From contig NZ_CP041636.1 in assembly GCF_007197755.1 (NCBI RefSeq), positions 682,001-746,000 on the forward strand: 64,000 nt of DNA, read 5' to 3'. Below are positions 35,838-45,637 of this stretch, one piece after another (position 1 is the stretch's first letter; each line of letters opens with the position of its first letter). This stretch comes from Ferrovibrio terrae (GTDB lineage: Bacteria; Pseudomonadota; Alphaproteobacteria; Ferrovibrionales; Ferrovibrionaceae). Made by a program: the position numbers and the translations under genes. The notes beneath the pieces are model-generated. The model searched no databases and had not been told where the DNA came from. It worked only from the letters and a program-made list of their open reading frames with translations.

Positions 35838-36602
35838 TTAGCGCCTCGAAACACGTGTTCCAAAATCAATGGCACGTCGATTAATTTCAGCGCCGTCATA
35901 ATCGATTGTTGCTACATGGAAGCTTTTCTCGAGCGCAACGTACTCAACTGATTTCCCGAGTTTATCTCTCACCAATGCAGCAGACCCTGGGGGAATAATG
36001 TGATCCTGTTTGCTATGCAGTAGGAGAGTGGGAACTTTGATATTCGCCAGCTTCGGCTTCAGCGCTTCCAGGCCATTGATCAGAGACAGCAGGCTTTTCG
36101 CCGGGGAACGATCATATCCCAACTCTTTTGCGCTTGGATCTGCAATATCGCCAGCGACTCCAGGAAGGAAGACGCCGCCTGCATCAATCACGCCTTGAGC
36201 GCCGGCAACAAAATCTCCGAAATCGTCGGGTTCTACAGCGGGATTCACAAGCACAATGCCGGCAATCTCTGGGTGCCTCTCTGCCAACCACAGAGTAAGG
36301 CTTCCACCCATGGACAGGCCACCAACCACGATCGAGTCGGTTCGCGCTGATAGGTCACGATAGGCATTTTCAACAGCGGCCGCCCAATTGCCCCAATCAG
36401 TTTCCGCCATATCCTCTGGCGTAGTGCCATGGCCGGGTAGGCGCGGCAATTCCACGGAAAAGCCTGCCGTCGCAAAAGTCTCTGCCAGCGGTCGCATTGA
36501 TTGCGGACAACCCGTGAAGCCATGCAGGATCAAAGCGCCGCGCCGATCGCCCGCTGCCGAGTATGATTCGGCGCCTTTCATAACCTTGACCTGGTCACTC
36601 AT
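35838..36602 (-). CDS. Alpha/beta-hydrolase, carboxylesterase/monoacylglycerol-lipase type
   Basis: A 254-residue serine hydrolase. [16 protein letters not shown] forms the oxyanion region, [15 protein letters not shown] holds the nucleophile serine (GLSMGG), and [13 protein letters not shown] and [12 protein letters not shown] supply the acid and histidine. It resembles the Est30/YvaK esterases. AGAGG precedes the ATG. The gene lies downstream of etfA on the same strand, 48 bp away. A link to acyl-CoA metabolism is possible but not shown. Confidence 0.85.
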   Translation of the reverse strand: MSDQVKVMKGAESYSAAGDRRGALILHGFTGCPQSMRPLAETFATAGFSVELPRLPGHGTTPEDMAETDWGNWAAAVENAYRDLSARTDSIVVGGLSMGGSLTLWLAERHPEIAGIVLVNPAVEPDDFGDFVAGAQGVIDAGGVFLPGVAGDIADPSAKELGYDRSPAKSLLSLINGLEALKPKLANIKVPTLLLHSKQDHIIPPGSAALVRDKLGKSVEYVALEKSFHVATIDYDGAEINRRAIDFGTRVSRR

Positions 36603-36649
36603 TTGGATTCCTCTGGCATCTATGTAGCTGCGCGACGGATTCTCACAAT

Positions 36650-37585
36650 TTAGTTTGAAAGCGTCGCTTCGAGTTCGGGCAGCAGCTTGAACAGGTCGCC
36701 GACGAGGCCGTAGTCGGCGACCTGGAAGATCGGCGCCTCTTCGTCCTTGTTGATGGCGACAATCACCTTCGAGTCCTTCATGCCGGCCAGATGCTGGATC
36801 GCGCCCGAGATGCCGACCGCGACATACAGCTGCGGCGCCACGATCTTGCCGGTCTGGCCCACCTGGTAGTCGTTCGGCACGAAGCCGGCGTCCACGGCCG
36901 CGCGGCTGGCGCCCACGGCGGCACCCAGCTTGTCGGCCACGGCCTCGATCAGCTTGAAGTTCTCGCCCGAGCCCATGCCACGGCCGCCCGAGACGATGAT
37001 CTTGGCCGCCGTCAGCTCCGGACGGTCCGACTTCTGCAGCTCCTGGCCGATAAACGTCGACAGGCCCGGATCGGCAGCCGCCGTGCCCTTCTCGACGCTG
37101 GCCGAGCCGCCTTCGGCGGCGGCAGCGGCAAAGCCGGTCGTGCGCACGGTGATCACCTTGATCGTGTCGCTCGACTGCACGGTCGCCATGGCGTTGCCGG
37201 CATAGATCGGACGCACGAAGGTATCGGCAGACTTCACTTCGACGATGCCCGAGATCTGCATCACATCCAGTAATGCTGCCACGCGCGGCATCACGTTCTT
37301 GCCCGAGGTGGTCTCCGGCGCCACGATGGCGCTGTAGCCCTTGCCCAGCTCGGCGATCAGCACCGACAGCGGCTCGGCCAGGCCATGGCCGTAATGCGGC
37401 GCATCGACATGGATCACCTTGGCCACACCGGCGACTTTCGCTGCCGCAGCGGCGGCCGCGTCGGCAGAGGCGCCGGCAACCAGCACATGCACATCGCCGT
37501 CGATGGCCTTGGCGGCCGTCACGGCATTGAGCGTGGCGCCTTTCAGCGTGGCGTTATCGTGTTCAGCGATTACCAGAACGCTCAT
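36650..37585 (-). CDS. etfA: Electron transfer flavoprotein subunit alpha
   Basis: A 311-residue ETF alpha subunit. The C-terminal FAD domain has [40 protein letters not shown] and [16 protein letters not shown], the family signature. It accepts electrons from acyl-CoA dehydrogenases and passes them to ETF-ubiquinone oxidoreductase. It follows etfB by one base. At least four acyl-CoA dehydrogenase genes lie within 23 kb, so this copy probably serves them, though it may equally be the housekeeping ETF. Confidence 0.95.
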   Translation of the reverse strand: MSVLVIAEHDNATLKGATLNAVTAAKAIDGDVHVLVAGASADAAAAAAAKVAGVAKVIHVDAPHYGHGLAEPLSVLIAELGKGYSAIVAPETTSGKNVMPRVAALLDVMQISGIVEVKSADTFVRPIYAGNAMATVQSSDTIKVITVRTTGFAAAAAEGGSASVEKGTAAADPGLSTFIGQELQKSDRPELTAAKIIVSGGRGMGSGENFKLIEAVADKLGAAVGASRAAVDAGFVPNDYQVGQTGKIVAPQLYVAVGISGAIQHLAGMKDSKVIVAINKDEEAPIFQVADYGLVGDLFKLLPELEATLSN

Positions 37586-37586
37586 C

Positions 37587-38336
37587 TCAGATCACTCCCG
37601 CTTCGGTCTTCAGCTTCTGCACCAGGGTCGCAACATCGGGCACCTTGATGCCGGCCTTGCGCTTGGGCGGCTCTTCCACCGACAGCGTCTTCAGCCGGGG
37701 CGCGATATCGACGCCGAAGTCTTCCGGGGTCTTCTCGTCAATCGGCTTCTTCTTCGCCTTCATGATGTTCGGCAAGCTGGCATAGCGCGGCTCGTTCAGC
37801 CGCAGGTCGGTGGTGACCACGGCAGGCAGCTTCAGCTCCACCGTCTCCAGGCCGCCGTCGACCTCACGCACCACGTTGACCTTGCCGTCGGCCAGCGAGG
37901 CCTTGTTGGCGAAGGTGCCCTGGGCCCAGCCCATCAATGCCGCCAGCATCTGGCCGGTCTGGTTGCTGTCGTCGTCGATCGCCTGCTTGCCCACGATCAC
38001 CAGCTGCGGGCCTTCGGCTGCCGCGATCTTGGCCAGGATCTTGGCCACCGCCAGCGGCTGCACTTCGGCATCGGTCTTCACCAGGATGCCGCGGTCGGCG
38101 CCCATGGCGAGCGCAGTGCGCAGGGTTTCCTGGGCCTGGGCCGGACCGATCGAGACGGCGATGACCTCGGTGGCCGTGCCGGCCTCTTTCAGGCGCACGG
38201 CTTCTTCGACGGCGATTTCGTCGAAGGGATTCATCGACATCTTGACGTTGGCGAGATCGACACCCGTCTTGTCCGCCTTGACGCGGATCTTGACGTTGTA
38301 GTCCACCACGCGCTTGACCGCGACCAGTACCTTCAT
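37587..38336 (-). CDS. etfB: Electron transfer flavoprotein subunit beta
   Basis: A 249-residue ETF beta subunit starting [18 protein letters not shown], with [19 protein letters not shown] and the AMP-binding [16 protein letters not shown]. An ATG two codons upstream (38342) abuts the AGAGG ribosome site with no spacing; the ATG at 38336 has 7 nt and is preferred. The ETF pair is transcribed etfB-etfA. The gap to the TctC gene upstream is only about 34 bp. Confidence 0.95.
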   Translation of the reverse strand: MKVLVAVKRVVDYNVKIRVKADKTGVDLANVKMSMNPFDEIAVEEAVRLKEAGTATEVIAVSIGPAQAQETLRTALAMGADRGILVKTDAEVQPLAVAKILAKIAAAEGPQLVIVGKQAIDDDSNQTGQMLAALMGWAQGTFANKASLADGKVNVVREVDGGLETVELKLPAVVTTDLRLNEPRYASLPNIMKAKKKPIDEKTPEDFGVDIAPRLKTLSVEEPPKRKAGIKVPDVATLVQKLKTEAGVI

Positions 38337-38370
38337 GGACATCCTCTTTTTTGATAATTGTCTAAACTAC

Positions 38371-39354
38371 TTAGTCGACGACAGCCCCGGAGGCCTTAAT
38401 TACTGGCGCCCACTTGGCAATCTCTGACTTTATAAATGCATCATACTCTTCGGGCCCCATGGGCGCAGGTTCCGCTCCGATCTCGCGGATACGCGCACTG
38501 ACCTCAGGACTATTCACAGCCGCTACCACTGCACCAGCCAGCTTTTTAATGATCTCGGGTGGGGTGCCAGTGGATGTGGACAGTCCGAACCAGCTGTAAC
38601 CTTCCAACTCCCTGATACCGAGCTCAACAACGCTTGGGACATCAGGCGCAAGTGCGGAGCGAGTGCCTTGCGTTACAGCAAGAAGCTTGACCGCACCGCT
38701 CTTCACGTGCGGGACGTACAGTGGAAGATTGTCAATGGCGAAAAGCACTTCACCCGCCAGGACACCCGCCATATTTGCAGCCGTACCTTTGTACGGAACA
38801 TGCGTTGGCTCGGTTCCGGTCTTCTGCCCGAAGAGAACGCCCGAAAGATGCGATGATGTTCCAGAGCCTGCCGATCCGTAGAACGCCTTATCCGGATTGG
38901 ATTTGATATAGGCCACCAATTCCTGGAAGGAATTGATGCCACGGTCTGAGCGGACAACGACGGCATTGGTCATCCTGGCCATAAGGGCCACTGCAGGCAG
39001 TTCCTTGTCCGGATTGAAGGTTGGTTTCTTATACAGCGTCACGCCGATGGCGTTGGTCGCCGAGTTGCTTACGAAAAGATTGTAGCCATCTGGAGGGGAA
39101 CCCGCCGCAATACCCGCCGCGAGCATGCCGCCCGCACCGGGACGATTATCGAGATACATCGGCTGGCCGAGTTTTTCCCGAACATGAGGCTCGATCAGAC
39201 GGACATAGATGTCGCTACTTCCTCCTGGCGCACCCGCCGAAAGCACCCGGATAGGCTTTGTAGGCCAGTCCTGACTCTGAGCTGCGCCTGCAAGCAAAGC
39301 GACCGCACTGAGCAGACTCAGTCCGAACACCACACAGCGACTACTGCCTAACAT
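38371..39354 (-). CDS. Tripartite tricarboxylate transporter binding protein (TctC/Bug family)
   Basis: A 327-residue secreted protein. The signal peptide ends AGAAQSQ, and the mature start DWPTKPIRVLSAGAPGGSSD is the Bug-family opening, followed by LDNRPGAGGMLAAG. Bug proteins bind carboxylates for TctAB. No tctA or tctB lies here, so it may be an orphan receptor, as many Bug proteins are. It lies 51 nt downstream of the acyl-CoA synthetase gene and could capture the acid that the synthetase activates. Confidence 0.88.
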   Translation of the reverse strand: MLGSSRCVVFGLSLLSAVALLAGAAQSQDWPTKPIRVLSAGAPGGSSDIYVRLIEPHVREKLGQPMYLDNRPGAGGMLAAGIAAGSPPDGYNLFVSNSATNAIGVTLYKKPTFNPDKELPAVALMARMTNAVVVRSDRGINSFQELVAYIKSNPDKAFYGSAGSGTSSHLSGVLFGQKTGTEPTHVPYKGTAANMAGVLAGEVLFAIDNLPLYVPHVKSGAVKLLAVTQGTRSALAPDVPSVVELGIRELEGYSWFGLSTSTGTPPEIIKKLAGAVVAAVNSPEVSARIREIGAEPAPMGPEEYDAFIKSEIAKWAPVIKASGAVVD

Positions 39355-39405
39355 TATGTCCTCCCACGTGAGATATTCTCAGACCTTGCGCAAATGGGCT
39401 TGCTG

Positions 39406-40968
39406 TCACTCACCTTGGTCGCGTAATTGGCGGCGCAGCAACTTTCCTGTGGGTGTTCTGGGAAGGCTTTGCACCAGCCGGATTTCCTTAGGCTGTTTCA
39501 TCCGCCCCAGCCGCCTCTTGCCGAATTCCCGCACTTTCTCCAAAAACTGCTGCGCTTCCATATCCGACAAGCTTGCGCGCACCTGAATGAACGCCACAGC
39601 TTTTTCACCAAAGTCTGGGTCAGGAAAACCGGCTACAGCGCAATCTAAGATCTCAGGTATCTCAAGAAGGGCAGACTCAATTTCCTGCGGGTAGATATTC
39701 ACACCGCCAGAGATGATCATGTCGTCTTGACGGTCTCTCAGGAAGAGGTACCCGTCTGCGTCGACATATCCGATATCTCCGAAGGTTTGGTAACCTTGGG
39801 CTGACGTCTTGGCAGCAGTTTTCTCCGGAGCATTAAAATACTGGAATGGAGCAGTACCTGAGAAATAGATTCGCCCTGTGACTTCTTTTCCTGCAGGCCG
39901 ATCCCCTTCATCAAGGATATGCAGATCTCCTTTACGCGCCTTTCCCACAGATCCTGGCTTTCGGAGCCACTCCTCGGACGTGATAGAACACAATCCCACT
40001 CCTTCAGAGCCAGAATAGTATTCGTGCAGAATTGGCCCCCACCATTCGATCATCGCTCGCTTAACGACACCGGCGCAGGGAGCCGCACCATGGATGGCAT
40101 ATCGATGATGTGAAGCCTCAAAAGCTCTGCGCTGAGCGTCCGGTAGACTCAGTAGGCGCTGAAACATAGTAGGCACCCACAGCGAATGGGTTATTTTCTC
40201 ATCGACCAGAAGTCTTAGCGCTTCGGCTGCGTCAAACCGATCCATAACCGTAACGCGTCCACCAGCCGCAAGGAAAGCCAGGGCAAATCTCAGCGGTGCG
40301 GCGTGATAGAGCGGAGACGTGGACAAGTAATGTGCATCCGCAACGATCTCAAACAGGGACAGTAGATCGCGAGCGAATGTCGGTGCACCGCTTCCGACTT
40401 GCTCCAATGTCGGCAGTGGCCGCCAGATGCCTTTGGGTGTGCCGGTTGTACCCGATGAATACATCATCAGGCCTCCGGGCTGCTCATCAGAGATTGGCGT
40501 CACAGGCAACTGAGACGCTTCACGCTCCAGCGAAACAAATCCATCCAGCTCCCCATTCGCAGCTACCCATTTAACCGGCCTTTCGACCATAGCCTGGAGC
40601 GAAGTCGCCAAATCCTTGTACTTGGCATCCAGGATCATCACCTGTGCCTGGCAATCTCGCACAATGTAGGCAGCCTCGGCGGCAGAAGCTCCGCTGGGAA
40701 TCGGTGTTAGATAAAGGCCGGCTCTATAAGCGGCCCAGACGGTTGCCAGAATCAGAGGGCCGTTGCTAAGCAGGAGTGCAACATGGTCACCTTTTCTCAA
40801 ACCGGCGCTACGCAGGAAGTGGGCAATCCGGTTGGCGAGTGTCTCGATATCCGCGTAGGTGCTCTGACTCCCATCGCCCATTCGAACAGCGAGCCGTTCT
40901 GGATCACGTTGAGCCCAGTCACGCAAGCCAAATTGCATCGCGCTATTACTCACCACCCTCTCCGTCAA
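39406..40968 (-). CDS. AMP-forming acyl-CoA synthetase
   Basis: A 520-residue ANL-superfamily ligase. MMYSSGTTGTPKGIW is the AMP-binding loop, YYSGSEGVG the adenine motif, GYVDADGYLFLRDRQDDMI the hinge and PRTPTGKLLRRQL the C-terminal catalytic lysine. It activates a carboxylic acid as its CoA ester. The longest reading starts at TTG, overlapping the mmsB stop (TTGA); ATG at 40938 is a plausible alternative. Its substrate is unknown. Position in an operon with valine-type genes suggests a branched-chain or alicyclic acid. Confidence 0.88.
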   Translation of the reverse strand: MTERVVSNSAMQFGLRDWAQRDPERLAVRMGDGSQSTYADIETLANRIAHFLRSAGLRKGDHVALLLSNGPLILATVWAAYRAGLYLTPIPSGASAAEAAYIVRDCQAQVMILDAKYKDLATSLQAMVERPVKWVAANGELDGFVSLEREASQLPVTPISDEQPGGLMMYSSGTTGTPKGIWRPLPTLEQVGSGAPTFARDLLSLFEIVADAHYLSTSPLYHAAPLRFALAFLAAGGRVTVMDRFDAAEALRLLVDEKITHSLWVPTMFQRLLSLPDAQRRAFEASHHRYAIHGAAPCAGVVKRAMIEWWGPILHEYYSGSEGVGLCSITSEEWLRKPGSVGKARKGDLHILDEGDRPAGKEVTGRIYFSGTAPFQYFNAPEKTAAKTSAQGYQTFGDIGYVDADGYLFLRDRQDDMIISGGVNIYPQEIESALLEIPEILDCAVAGFPDPDFGEKAVAFIQVRASLSDMEAQQFLEKVREFGKRRLGRMKQPKEIRLVQSLPRTPTGKLLRRQLRDQGE

Positions 40969-41855
40969 TGTCCTTTACGGATCAGGCCGATAATGGCTGA
41001 GTAATCAAGGGCACCACGCCCTGTATCCACGAATTCGGCATACATAGTGGTTGCCTCTGCACCAAGGGAAGTGTGCACACCTGTCGTCCGAGCCGCTTCC
41101 TGCGACAGCTTCAGATCCTTCAGCATCAGTTCGGCCGCGAAGCCCGGCTTGTAGTCGCGGTTGGCCGCCGAGGTTGGCACCGGGCCCGGCACCGGGCAGT
41201 GATTGAGCAGTGCCCAGCACGAGCCCGACGAGCTGCCGACGATGTCGAACATCGCCTGCGCGGACAGCCCGAGCTTCTCGGCCATCACGAAGGCTTCGGA
41301 AATGCCGATCATGGTGATGCCCAGCACCATGTTGTTGCACACCTTGGCAGCCTGGCCGTTTCCGGCGCCGCCGGCATGCACGATCTTCTTGCCCATGGCT
41401 TCCAGGATCGGCTTGGCCTTGGCGAAGGCCGCGTCGCTGCCGCCGACCATGAAAGTCAGCGCCGCATTCTCGGCGCCAGCGATGCCACCAGACACCGGCG
41501 CATCCAGCATCAGCATGCCCTTGGATTCGGCAGCCGCAATCGTTTCACGTGCCGTCTTCACGTCGATGGTCGAACTGTCGATGAACACAGTACCCGGCTT
41601 TGCCACCGACAGGATGCCCTTGTCGCCGGTATAGACGCTGGCGACATGCTTGCCGGCAGGCAGCATGGTGATCACGGCATCGACATCACGGGCGGCATCG
41701 GCAGCGGTTGCCGCCTTGGTGCCACCGGCATCGACCACCTTTTGCACCGGCTCGGGCATCAGGTCGAAAGCCTTCACGCTGTGGCCGGCCTTCAGCAGGT
41801 TGCGCGCCATCGGGCCGCCCATATTGCCGACGCCGATAAAGCCGATATTCGCCAT
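40965..41855 (-). CDS. mmsB: 3-hydroxyisobutyrate dehydrogenase
   Basis: A 296-residue beta-hydroxyacid dehydrogenase: NAD site GFIGVGNMGGPMARNL, substrate motif DAPVSGGIAGAENAAL and catalytic lysine region GAGNGQAAKVCNNM. It oxidises 3-hydroxyisobutyrate to methylmalonate semialdehyde in valine breakdown. ATG at 41855 is preferred over upstream ATGs (to 41885) because GGGAGG is correctly spaced for it. It lies between the isobutyryl-CoA dehydrogenase and acyl-CoA synthetase genes. Confidence 0.92.
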   Translation of the reverse strand: MANIGFIGVGNMGGPMARNLLKAGHSVKAFDLMPEPVQKVVDAGGTKAATAADAARDVDAVITMLPAGKHVASVYTGDKGILSVAKPGTVFIDSSTIDVKTARETIAAAESKGMLMLDAPVSGGIAGAENAALTFMVGGSDAAFAKAKPILEAMGKKIVHAGGAGNGQAAKVCNNMVLGITMIGISEAFVMAEKLGLSAQAMFDIVGSSSGSCWALLNHCPVPGPVPTSAANRDYKPGFAAELMLKDLKLSQEAARTTGVHTSLGAEATTMYAEFVDTGRGALDYSAIIGLIRKGH

Positions 41856-41885
41856 CACCATCCCTCCCGAAATATTTATAGTCAC

Positions 41886-43037
41886 TCAGTCGTTAAACGA
41901 ACCGGACATCAGGCTGCGCGAAATGATCACGCGCATGATCTCATTGGTGCCTTCCAGGATCTGGTGCACCCGCGCATCACGCAGGTAGCGTTCGATCGGA
42001 TAGTCTTTCAGATAGCCGTAGCCGCCGTGCAGCTGCAATGCCTCGTTGCAGATGGCGAAGCCGGCATCGGTGGCAAAGCGCTTGGCCATGGCGCAGTACA
42101 TGGTGGTTTCCGGGCTCTTGGCGTCCAGCATGCTTGCTGCCTGCCTGATCATCAGCCGTGCGGCAGCAAGGTCGGTGGCCATGTCGGCCAGCTTGAACTG
42201 CGTGGCCTGGAAGTTGCCGATGGCATTGCCGAACTGCTTGCGGCCGGCGACGTATTCGCGCGCAGCATGCAGGCAGGCTTTGGCGGCACCGAGCGAACAG
42301 GCGCCGATATTGATGCGGCCGCCGTCCAGTCCGGCCATGGCAATGCGGAAGCCCTCGCCTTCGGCGCCGATGCGGTTGGCCTTCGGCACCTTGCAGTCGT
42401 CGAAATTGACCATGGCAGTCGGCTGGCTGTTCCAGCCCAGCTTGCGTTCCTGCGCCCCGAAGCTCAGCCCCGGCGTGCCGTTCTCGACCACAATGCAGCT
42501 GACGCCACGCGCACCCGCCTCGCCGGTCCGCACCATGCAGACATAGATATCCGAACGTCCACCGCCCGAAATGAAGGCCTTGGTGCCATTCAGAATATAA
42601 TGATCGCCGGCATCGGCCGCGCGTGTCTGCAACGCGGCGGCATCGGAGCCGGCATTCGGCTCGGTCAGGCAGTAGGACGCAAACTTCTGCATGCTGCACA
42701 GATCAGGCAGGAAGCGCTGGCGCTGCTCGTCACCGCCAAAGCGGTCGATCATCCAGGCCGCCATGTTGTGGATCGAGATATAGGCTGCCGTCGATGTGCA
42801 GCCCGCTGCGAGTTCTTCGAAGATCAGTGCGGCATCCAGGCGGCTGAGCGCCGAACCGCCAACATCATCGGCGACATAGATCCCGCCGAAGCCGAGCGCC
42901 GCCGCCTCACGCAGCTCATCGACCGGGAAATGCTTCTTCTCGTCCCATGCCGCAGCGTTCGGCTGCATCCGGTCCAGCGCGAAACGCCGCGCGGTCTCCT
43001 GGATGGCAACCTGATCTTCGTTAAGCGTAAAATCCAT
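41886..43037 (-). CDS. Acyl-CoA dehydrogenase, probable isobutyryl-CoA dehydrogenase
   Basis: A 383-residue FAD-dependent acyl-CoA dehydrogenase. The first signature [36 protein letters not shown]-like middle region and C-terminal [13 protein letters not shown] (catalytic glutamate in EGTNE) are intact. The start at 43037 gives the normal MDFTLNEDQ opening; the longer frame to 43094 does not. Location between mmsA and mmsB indicates isobutyryl-CoA as substrate. Electrons would go to EtfAB encoded about 4 kb away. Confidence 0.9.
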   Translation of the reverse strand: MDFTLNEDQVAIQETARRFALDRMQPNAAAWDEKKHFPVDELREAAALGFGGIYVADDVGGSALSRLDAALIFEELAAGCTSTAAYISIHNMAAWMIDRFGGDEQRQRFLPDLCSMQKFASYCLTEPNAGSDAAALQTRAADAGDHYILNGTKAFISGGGRSDIYVCMVRTGEAGARGVSCIVVENGTPGLSFGAQERKLGWNSQPTAMVNFDDCKVPKANRIGAEGEGFRIAMAGLDGGRINIGACSLGAAKACLHAAREYVAGRKQFGNAIGNFQATQFKLADMATDLAAARLMIRQAASMLDAKSPETTMYCAMAKRFATDAGFAICNEALQLHGGYGYLKDYPIERYLRDARVHQILEGTNEIMRVIISRSLMSGSFND

Positions 43038-43128
43038 TGACCTGCACCAGGAAAAGTGGGGGTGACAGACGTCACCCCCGAGTTGGAGCGTCAAGGGAGG
43101 CTCGACGCTCGATTCCAGATGATCTGGC

Positions 43129-44628
43129 TTACTTCATGGTCGGGATGTTGAACTCCGCGCCGGACCGGATGCCGGTCGGCCAGCGCGCGGTCACCGTCTT
43201 GATCTTGGTGTAGAACTTCACGCCTTCCGGGCCGTGCTGGTTGGTGTCGCCAAAGGCCGACTTCTTCCAGCCGCCGAAGGTGTGGAAGGCCAGCGGCACC
43301 GGGATCGGCACATTGATGCCGACCATGCCGACCTGCACCCTCGCTGCGAAGTCGCGGGCGGCATCGCCATCGCGGGTGAAGATCGCCACGCCGTTGCCGA
43401 ATTCATGCTCGGTCGGCAGTTTGGCGGCTTCCTCGAAGCTCTCGGTGCGCACGACGCTGAGCACCGGGCCGAAGATCTCTTCCTTGTAGATCTTCATCTC
43501 CGGCGTGACGTTGTCGAACAAGCAGCCACCCATGAAGTAGCCACCCTCGTAGCCCTGCAGGTTCAGGCCGCGACCATCGACCACCAGCTTGGCGCCTTCC
43601 GACACGCCGGTATCGACATAGCCCTTCACCTTGGCGAGGTGTTCCTTGGTCACCAGCGGACCCATCTCGGAGTCCTTGTCGGTGCTGGGGCCGACTTTGA
43701 GCGCGCGGACACGCGGCGCCAGCGCCTCGACCAGCTTGTCGGCCGTGCCCTTGCCGACCGGCACGGCGACCGAGACTGCCATGCAGCGTTCGCCGGCCGA
43801 GCCGTAGCCGGCGCCGATCAGCGCATCGACCGCCTGGTCCATGTCGGCATCCGGCATGATGATCATGTGGTTCTTGGCGCCGCCCATGGCCTGCACGCGC
43901 TTACCATGCGCCGCTGCGGTGGCGTAGACATACTGGGCGATCGGGGTCGAGCCGACGAAGCTGACCGCCTGGATGCGCGGATCGGTCAGGATGGTGTCGA
44001 CCGATTCCTTGTCGCCGATCATGCAGTTCAGCACGCCCGGAGGTGCGCCGGCTTCCAGCATCAGTTCGGCCAGGCGCAGCGGGCAGGACGGATCCTTTTC
44101 GCTGGGCTTGAGGATAAAGGTGTTACCGGCGGCAATCGCCACGGCAAACATCCACATCGGCACCATGGCCGGGAAATTGAACGGGGTGATGCCGGCGACG
44201 ACGCCGAGCGGCTGGCGCATCGAGTAGACGTCGATGCCGCGCGACACGCTGTCGGAATACTCGCCCTTCAGCAGATGCGGAATGCCGCAGGCGAACTCCA
44301 CCACTTCCAGGCCGCGCTGCACTGAACCACGGGCATCGGACACCACTTTTCCATGCTCGTTGGCCACCAAAAGCGCCAGCTCGTCGGCGTGTTTCTCGCA
44401 GAGTTCCTTGAACTTGAACATGACACGCGCGCGCGTCAACGGCGACGTGGCGCTCCACTCGGTAAATGCACGCTGGCTGTCGGCGATGGCGGCTTCGACT
44501 TCGGCCTTGGTGGCCAGCGGCGCCTTGCTGGCGACTTCGCCGGTGGTCGGGTTGTACACGTCGAGGAAACGACCCGATTTGCCGGCGACCTTCTTGCCAC
44601 CGATGAAATGATGCAACTCTTTTGCCAT
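43129..44628 (-). CDS. mmsA: Methylmalonate-semialdehyde dehydrogenase (CoA-acylating)
   Basis: A 499-residue ALDH of the MmsA group. It has [18 protein letters not shown], the catalytic cysteine in [17 protein letters not shown] and the family C-terminus [19 protein letters not shown]. It converts methylmalonate semialdehyde to propionyl-CoA, or malonate semialdehyde to acetyl-CoA. GGAGAG precedes the ATG. It heads the mmsA / acyl-CoA dehydrogenase / mmsB / synthetase block. A perfect palindrome lies 32-48 bp upstream. Confidence 0.95.
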   Translation of the reverse strand: MAKELHHFIGGKKVAGKSGRFLDVYNPTTGEVASKAPLATKAEVEAAIADSQRAFTEWSATSPLTRARVMFKFKELCEKHADELALLVANEHGKVVSDARGSVQRGLEVVEFACGIPHLLKGEYSDSVSRGIDVYSMRQPLGVVAGITPFNFPAMVPMWMFAVAIAAGNTFILKPSEKDPSCPLRLAELMLEAGAPPGVLNCMIGDKESVDTILTDPRIQAVSFVGSTPIAQYVYATAAAHGKRVQAMGGAKNHMIIMPDADMDQAVDALIGAGYGSAGERCMAVSVAVPVGKGTADKLVEALAPRVRALKVGPSTDKDSEMGPLVTKEHLAKVKGYVDTGVSEGAKLVVDGRGLNLQGYEGGYFMGGCLFDNVTPEMKIYKEEIFGPVLSVVRTESFEEAAKLPTEHEFGNGVAIFTRDGDAARDFAARVQVGMVGINVPIPVPLAFHTFGGWKKSAFGDTNQHGPEGVKFYTKIKTVTARWPTGIRSGAEFNIPTMK

Positions 44629-44659
44629 TATTCTCTCCAGAACCGCGTCTTCGTTTTCG

Positions 44660-44676
44660 GGTGCGACAATCGCACC
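44660..44676. promoter_or_regulatory. Perfect palindrome upstream of mmsA, likely operator
   Basis: GGTGCGA-CAA-TCGCACC is a perfect 7-bp inverted repeat with a 3-bp centre, 32-48 bp upstream of the mmsA start. No U-run follows on either strand, so it is more like a repressor or activator site than a terminator. It does not resemble the TACGCAAGC sites further right. Confidence 0.5.
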
Positions 44677-44739
44677 GATTGAAATTCAGAATTCCAGCAT
44701 TAACGCAGTGCGGATCACCGCAGGGTCATGCCGACCACA

Positions 44740-45528
44740 TTATTGCCCCTTGAAAGCAGGCTTTCGGCGCGCTGCGAACGCAGTAAGTCCTTCCCATGCA
44801 TCGTCCGTTGCAGATATTTGCGCCAAGGCCTGGGCCTCCTCTTCCATTTGAGATTCAAGGCCAAGAATCCTGGCCGAAAGCATCGTGCGTTTGATCGCGC
44901 CATATGCCTGGGTCGGCCCGTTCGCCAGTCGAATAGCGATTTCCTTCGCTTGATCAAGAACGGAGTTTGCATCGGTAACGGTATCGACCAGACCAGCAGC
45001 CTCAGCCTGATGCGCCGTAAGAGTTTCAGCGAGAAGCAGGAATTTCTTAGCCCGCGAATAGCCCATGCGGGCTGAAAGCGATAGCGTGGATCCGCTATCG
45101 GCATTGAAGCCAATCATCGGGAAGGCTGCTGTGAATTTCGCCGTTTCTGCTGCCAGCACAATGTCTGAGAAAGCTACAAGCGATACGCTTCCGCCCGCGA
45201 CATCACCGTGAACTGCAGTAACAACCGGGGCGTTCATCCGCTGGAAACGCGATAGACCCGAGTGCAAGTCGGCAGTCCAGGCCTTCACGATGTCCGGAAG
45301 AGCAGAACGATCGTTGATAAATGCCTTGATGTCGCCACCGACGCTAAAGAAGCGGCCCTTAGCAGTGAGTAGAACAGCACGCACATCTCGGCGATTACTG
45401 AGGTGGACAGCGACTTCCCGAAACTCACGGGCAAAAGTACCGTCGATAGGGTTCCCACGTTCAGGCTGGTTAAGCGTTAGCTGCGCGAGGCCAGCTTCCA
45501 CGACGCACGTAATGCTCTCAAAATGCAT
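44740..45528 (-). CDS. Enoyl-CoA hydratase/isomerase family protein
   Basis: A 262-residue crotonase-fold protein with FSVGGDIKAF (oxyanion loop) and VHGDVAGGSVSLVAFSDI. The glutamates used by classical hydratases are not both obvious (FPMIGFNADSGSTLSL takes their place), so isomerase or another crotonase chemistry is possible. PaaG-like isomerases are the closest pattern. ATG at 45528 has GGGAGG upstream; the frame also runs to 45585. The gene faces the FadJ-like gene across a region with TACGCAAGC sites. Confidence 0.82.
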   Translation of the reverse strand: MHFESITCVVEAGLAQLTLNQPERGNPIDGTFAREFREVAVHLSNRRDVRAVLLTAKGRFFSVGGDIKAFINDRSALPDIVKAWTADLHSGLSRFQRMNAPVVTAVHGDVAGGSVSLVAFSDIVLAAETAKFTAAFPMIGFNADSGSTLSLSARMGYSRAKKFLLLAETLTAHQAEAAGLVDTVTDANSVLDQAKEIAIRLANGPTQAYGAIKRTMLSARILGLESQMEEEAQALAQISATDDAWEGLTAFAARRKPAFKGQ

Positions 45529-45577
45529 GACGTTCGATCCTCCCATGATTGGAGAAACTGTAAGAAAAATAGACCTA

Positions 45578-45616
45578 GTACGCAAGCGAATAATAATATA
45601 CCGTACATAAAGTACG
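45578..45616. promoter_or_regulatory. Operator-like sites in divergent promoter region
   Basis: TACGCAAGC (45579-45587) and the inverted repeat CGTAC-N5-GTACG (45602-45616) lie between the divergent starts at 45528 and 45638. The nonamer recurs near the starts at 54096 and 58162, with variants before 61361 and 61953. Confidence 0.5.
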
Positions 45617-45637
45617 TATTTGTCTGGGGAATACCAA

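Noticed and set aside
41073-43040. 655-codon plus-strand open frame
   Set aside because: It runs antisense through mmsB and the acyl-CoA dehydrogenase, whose motifs are complete. Its translation is low-complexity, His/Arg-rich and matches nothing.
43234-44325. 363-codon plus-strand frame
   Set aside because: Antisense to mmsA; His/Asp-rich composition typical of reverse-strand shadows.
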